A stretch of DNA of 6,560 nt from Cyanobacteria bacterium UBA11370 (GTDB lineage: Bacteria; Cyanobacteriota; Cyanobacteriia; Cyanobacteriales; Coleofasciculaceae), in the NCBI GenBank assembly GCA_003486645.1, contig DNGI01000385.1:754-7313 (forward strand), given 5' to 3'. The notes beneath the pieces are model-generated. The model was not told where the DNA came from. It ran no database searches and was given only the letters and a program-made list of their open reading frames with translations. Below, in pieces: positions 5,000-6,560 of this stretch (position 1 is its first letter; every line of letters starts with the position of its first letter). A program made the position numbers and the translations under genes.

Positions 5000-5034
5000 A
5001 TTCAATTTAGATTTTGAATTTATCATACTAAATT
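5000..5034 (-). promoter_or_regulatory. Candidate promoter and operator of the antitoxin-toxin operon
   Basis: Two interleaved inverted repeats are visible: ATTCAA (5000-5005) with TTGAAT (5014-5019), and AATTTAG (5004-5010) with CTAAATT (5028-5034). TATGAT on the minus strand (5027-5022), five of six matches to TATAAT, lies inside the second repeat and could be the -10 box. No clear -35 box is seen. Dyads overlapping a promoter fit autorepression by a ribbon-helix-helix dimer. The region is very AT-rich, so chance repeats are possible. Confidence 0.35.
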
Positions 5035-5113
5035 ATCTTCTATTTATATACTACTGATTGTTATGCAAATATCATAATACTGTCAACCCGGATAATTCCT
5101 CAGCCATCAGAGG

Positions 5114-5119
5114 TACAAT
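5114..5119 (+). promoter_or_regulatory. Candidate -10 box of purB
   Basis: TACAAT lies 28 bases before the preferred TTG start. No -35 hexamer is found 16-18 bases upstream, which is not rare for cyanobacterial promoters. If correct, the mRNA 5' end falls at about 5126, which would exclude the longer open frame from 5058 as coding. Confidence 0.3.
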
Positions 5120-5147
5120 AAAACGGTTGTATTCTCCGACACAGGCA

Positions 5148-6443
5148 TTGATTGAGCGTTACACCCTGCCCGAAATGGGCGAACTATGGACGGAAACCTA
5201 CAAGCTGAAAACCTGGCTTCAGGTTGAAATAGCCGTTTGCGAAGCGAAAGCGGAACTGGGAGAAATTCCAGCCGAGGCGGTTGAGGAAATTAAGGCGAAG
5301 GCAAATTTTAACCCGCAACGAGTATTAGAAATTGAAGCGGAAGTTCGCCATGATATGATTGCCTTTCTGACAAATGTGAATGAATATGTTGGCGATGCGG
5401 GGCGTTATATTCATCTGGGATTAACAAGTTCGGATGTATTAGATACTGCTTTAGCCCTACAAATGGTTGCCAGTTTAAATCTTATTTTGGAACGTTTGGA
5501 AGATCTCAGTCAAGCGATTCGTTATCAAGCACAACAACATCGCTATACTGTGATGATTGGTCGTTCTCATGGGATTCATGCTGAACCGATTACCTTTGGT
5601 TTTAAGCTAGCGGGATGGTTAGCAGAAGTATTCCGAAACCGCGATCGCATTGTGCGTCTTCGCCAAGATATTGCGGTGGGGAAAATATCCGGTGCGGTGG
5701 GAACCTATGCGAATATTGATCCACGAATAGAAGCGATCGCCACTCAAAAATTGGGACTCCAACCCGATACCGCCTCAACTCAGGTAATCTCGCGCGATCG
5801 CCATGCCGAATTTGTGCAACAATTAGCACTTTTGGCAGCTTCAATTGAACGCTTTGCCGTGGAAATTCGCAACTTACAAAAAACGGATGTTTTAGAAGTT
5901 GAAGAATTCTTTTCTAAAGGGCAAAAAGGATCTTCAGCTATGCCTCATAAGCGTAACCCCATTCGTTCCGAACGCCTAACCGGAATGGCGCGAATAATTC
6001 GGAGTCATGCGGTGGCGGCGTTAGAAAATGTTGCACTTTGGCACGAACGAGATATTTCCCATAGTTCCGTTGAACGAGTGATGTTACCCGATGTTTGTAT
6101 CTTGACTCACTTCATGTTAGTGGAAATAACTGATTTAGTAAAACACTTGTTAGTTTATCCCGAAAACATGAAGCGGAATATGAATTGTTATGGCGGAGTT
6201 GTCTTTAGTCAACGGGTGCTATTAACGTTAGTCGAAAAGGGCATGAGTCGAGAAGACGCTTACAGTATTGTACAGTCTTGCGCTCATCAAGCTTGGAATC
6301 AACCGGATGGCAATTTCCACGATCTGATTGCTAAAGATTCTCGCGTGACGAGTCAGTTGACAGCAGCAGAAATAGAGGCGTGCTTTGATCCGCAGCATCA
6401 TTTCCAACACTTAGATGAGATTTATCAACGGTTGGGAATTTAA
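5148..6443 (+). CDS. purB: Adenylosuccinate lyase
   Basis: PurB cleaves SAICAR to AICAR and adenylosuccinate to AMP, releasing fumarate, in cytoplasmic purine synthesis; the enzyme is a homotetramer of the aspartase/fumarase superfamily. From TTG 5148 the protein is 431 residues, the usual bacterial length, and opens (M)IERYTLPEMGELW as the family does. Seen: H68 (RHDM) and H141 (SHGIHAEP), matching Bacillus numbering for catalytic histidines; TSSDVLDT (93-100); and the superfamily signature GSSAMPHKRNP (261-271), whose serine loop supplies the catalytic base. All key residues are present. The open frame extends in phase to a TTG at 5058, but those 30 residues look non-coding. No Shine-Dalgarno precedes 5148. 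The gene is divergent from the antitoxin-toxin operon and shares its 171-bp upstream region. Confidence 0.95.
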   Translation: MIERYTLPEMGELWTETYKLKTWLQVEIAVCEAKAELGEIPAEAVEEIKAKANFNPQRVLEIEAEVRHDMIAFLTNVNEYVGDAGRYIHLGLTSSDVLDTALALQMVASLNLILERLEDLSQAIRYQAQQHRYTVMIGRSHGIHAEPITFGFKLAGWLAEVFRNRDRIVRLRQDIAVGKISGAVGTYANIDPRIEAIATQKLGLQPDTASTQVISRDRHAEFVQQLALLAASIERFAVEIRNLQKTDVLEVEEFFSKGQKGSSAMPHKRNPIRSERLTGMARIIRSHAVAALENVALWHERDISHSSVERVMLPDVCILTHFMLVEITDLVKHLLVYPENMKRNMNCYGGVVFSQRVLLTLVEKGMSREDAYSIVQSCAHQAWNQPDGNFHDLIAKDSRVTSQLTAAEIEACFDPQHHFQHLDEIYQRLGI

Positions 6444-6560
6444 TACAATTTTGGACTGTTAAGCAGGAGGCAAAAACATAGTCAACTATTGCATATTTAA
6501 CTGGCAAATTAATACATATATAGCCAGTTTAAATGATTTGTAAAATACCTCTCCCTTGTC
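6444..6560. other. Intergenic region after purB
   Basis: No convincing gene. It contains AGGAGG (6465-6470), a short dyad ATAGT-CA-ACTAT (6478-6489) and an imperfect stem AACTGGC (6499-6505) with GCCAGTT (6523-6529) around a 17-base AT-rich loop. No T-run follows the stem, so it is not a standard terminator for purB. The start of another gene may lie beyond the right edge. Confidence 0.5.

Noticed and set aside
5602..5844. Minus-strand open frame inside purB
   Set aside because: purB is complete with all catalytic residues, and the antisense frame has random composition.
6228..6410. Minus-strand open frame near the purB end
   Set aside because: It is antisense to the conserved PurB C-terminus, with no independent support.
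6499..6529. Stem AACTGGC/GCCAGTT as purB terminator
   Set aside because: The 17-base loop is long and no T-run follows on either side.
6465..6543. AGGAGG followed after seven bases by ATA and a 21-codon frame ending at TAA 6541
   Set aside because: ATA is a very rare start and the peptide resembles nothing. It could be a start codon lost by mutation, but the evidence is too thin.

Overview
The window looks like a piece of a cyanobacterial chromosome. The palindromic octamer GCGATCGC (HIP1), typical of many cyanobacteria, occurs seven times (40, 142, 244, 4252, 5641, 5733, 5794). The PurB and CutA sequences also read as cyanobacterial in style, and the palindrome at 3762-3796 is of a kind I recall as dispersed in cyanobacterial genomes. 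A filamentous species is a reasonable guess, but the sequence does not fix the genus.

Layout. Positions 1-2825 (minus strand) hold one uninterrupted reading frame of at least 941 codons that runs off the left edge. It encodes a STAND-type NTPase (P-loop, Walker B, GLP motif, winged helix), then a helical linker and a C-terminal array of near-identical 34-residue TPRs. A divergent intergenic region with a 13-bp palindromic operator candidate follows. On the plus strand come a DUF433-type antitoxin gene with a second, RelB/ParD-like tail (3011-3427), a 13-codon stub that looks like the beginning of its lost toxin (3411-3452), and a CutA-like gene (3453-3764) starting at the base after the stub's stop codon. 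A perfect 35-bp palindrome covers the cutA stop codon and can act as a terminator for the convergent minus-strand gene at 3829-4194, a three-helix membrane protein of unknown function. A complete MazEF-type toxin-antitoxin pair is on the minus strand (antitoxin 4719-4976, toxin 4341-4700), divergent from purB (adenylosuccinate lyase, best start TTG 5148, end 6443). The last 117 bases carry no convincing gene.

How it fits together. purB is a housekeeping purine gene and cutA is a widespread small protein gene. The rest is accessory in character: an NLR-like sensor ATPase with a freshly expanded repeat domain, one intact toxin-antitoxin pair and one decayed pair. This resembles a small defence or stress neighbourhood beside housekeeping genes. 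The most unusual points are the antitoxin that has apparently outlived its toxin, the recently duplicated two-TPR units in the STAND protein, and the palindrome that doubles as the cutA stop codon and a minus-strand terminator. All functional statements come from reading motifs by eye. No database search was possible.
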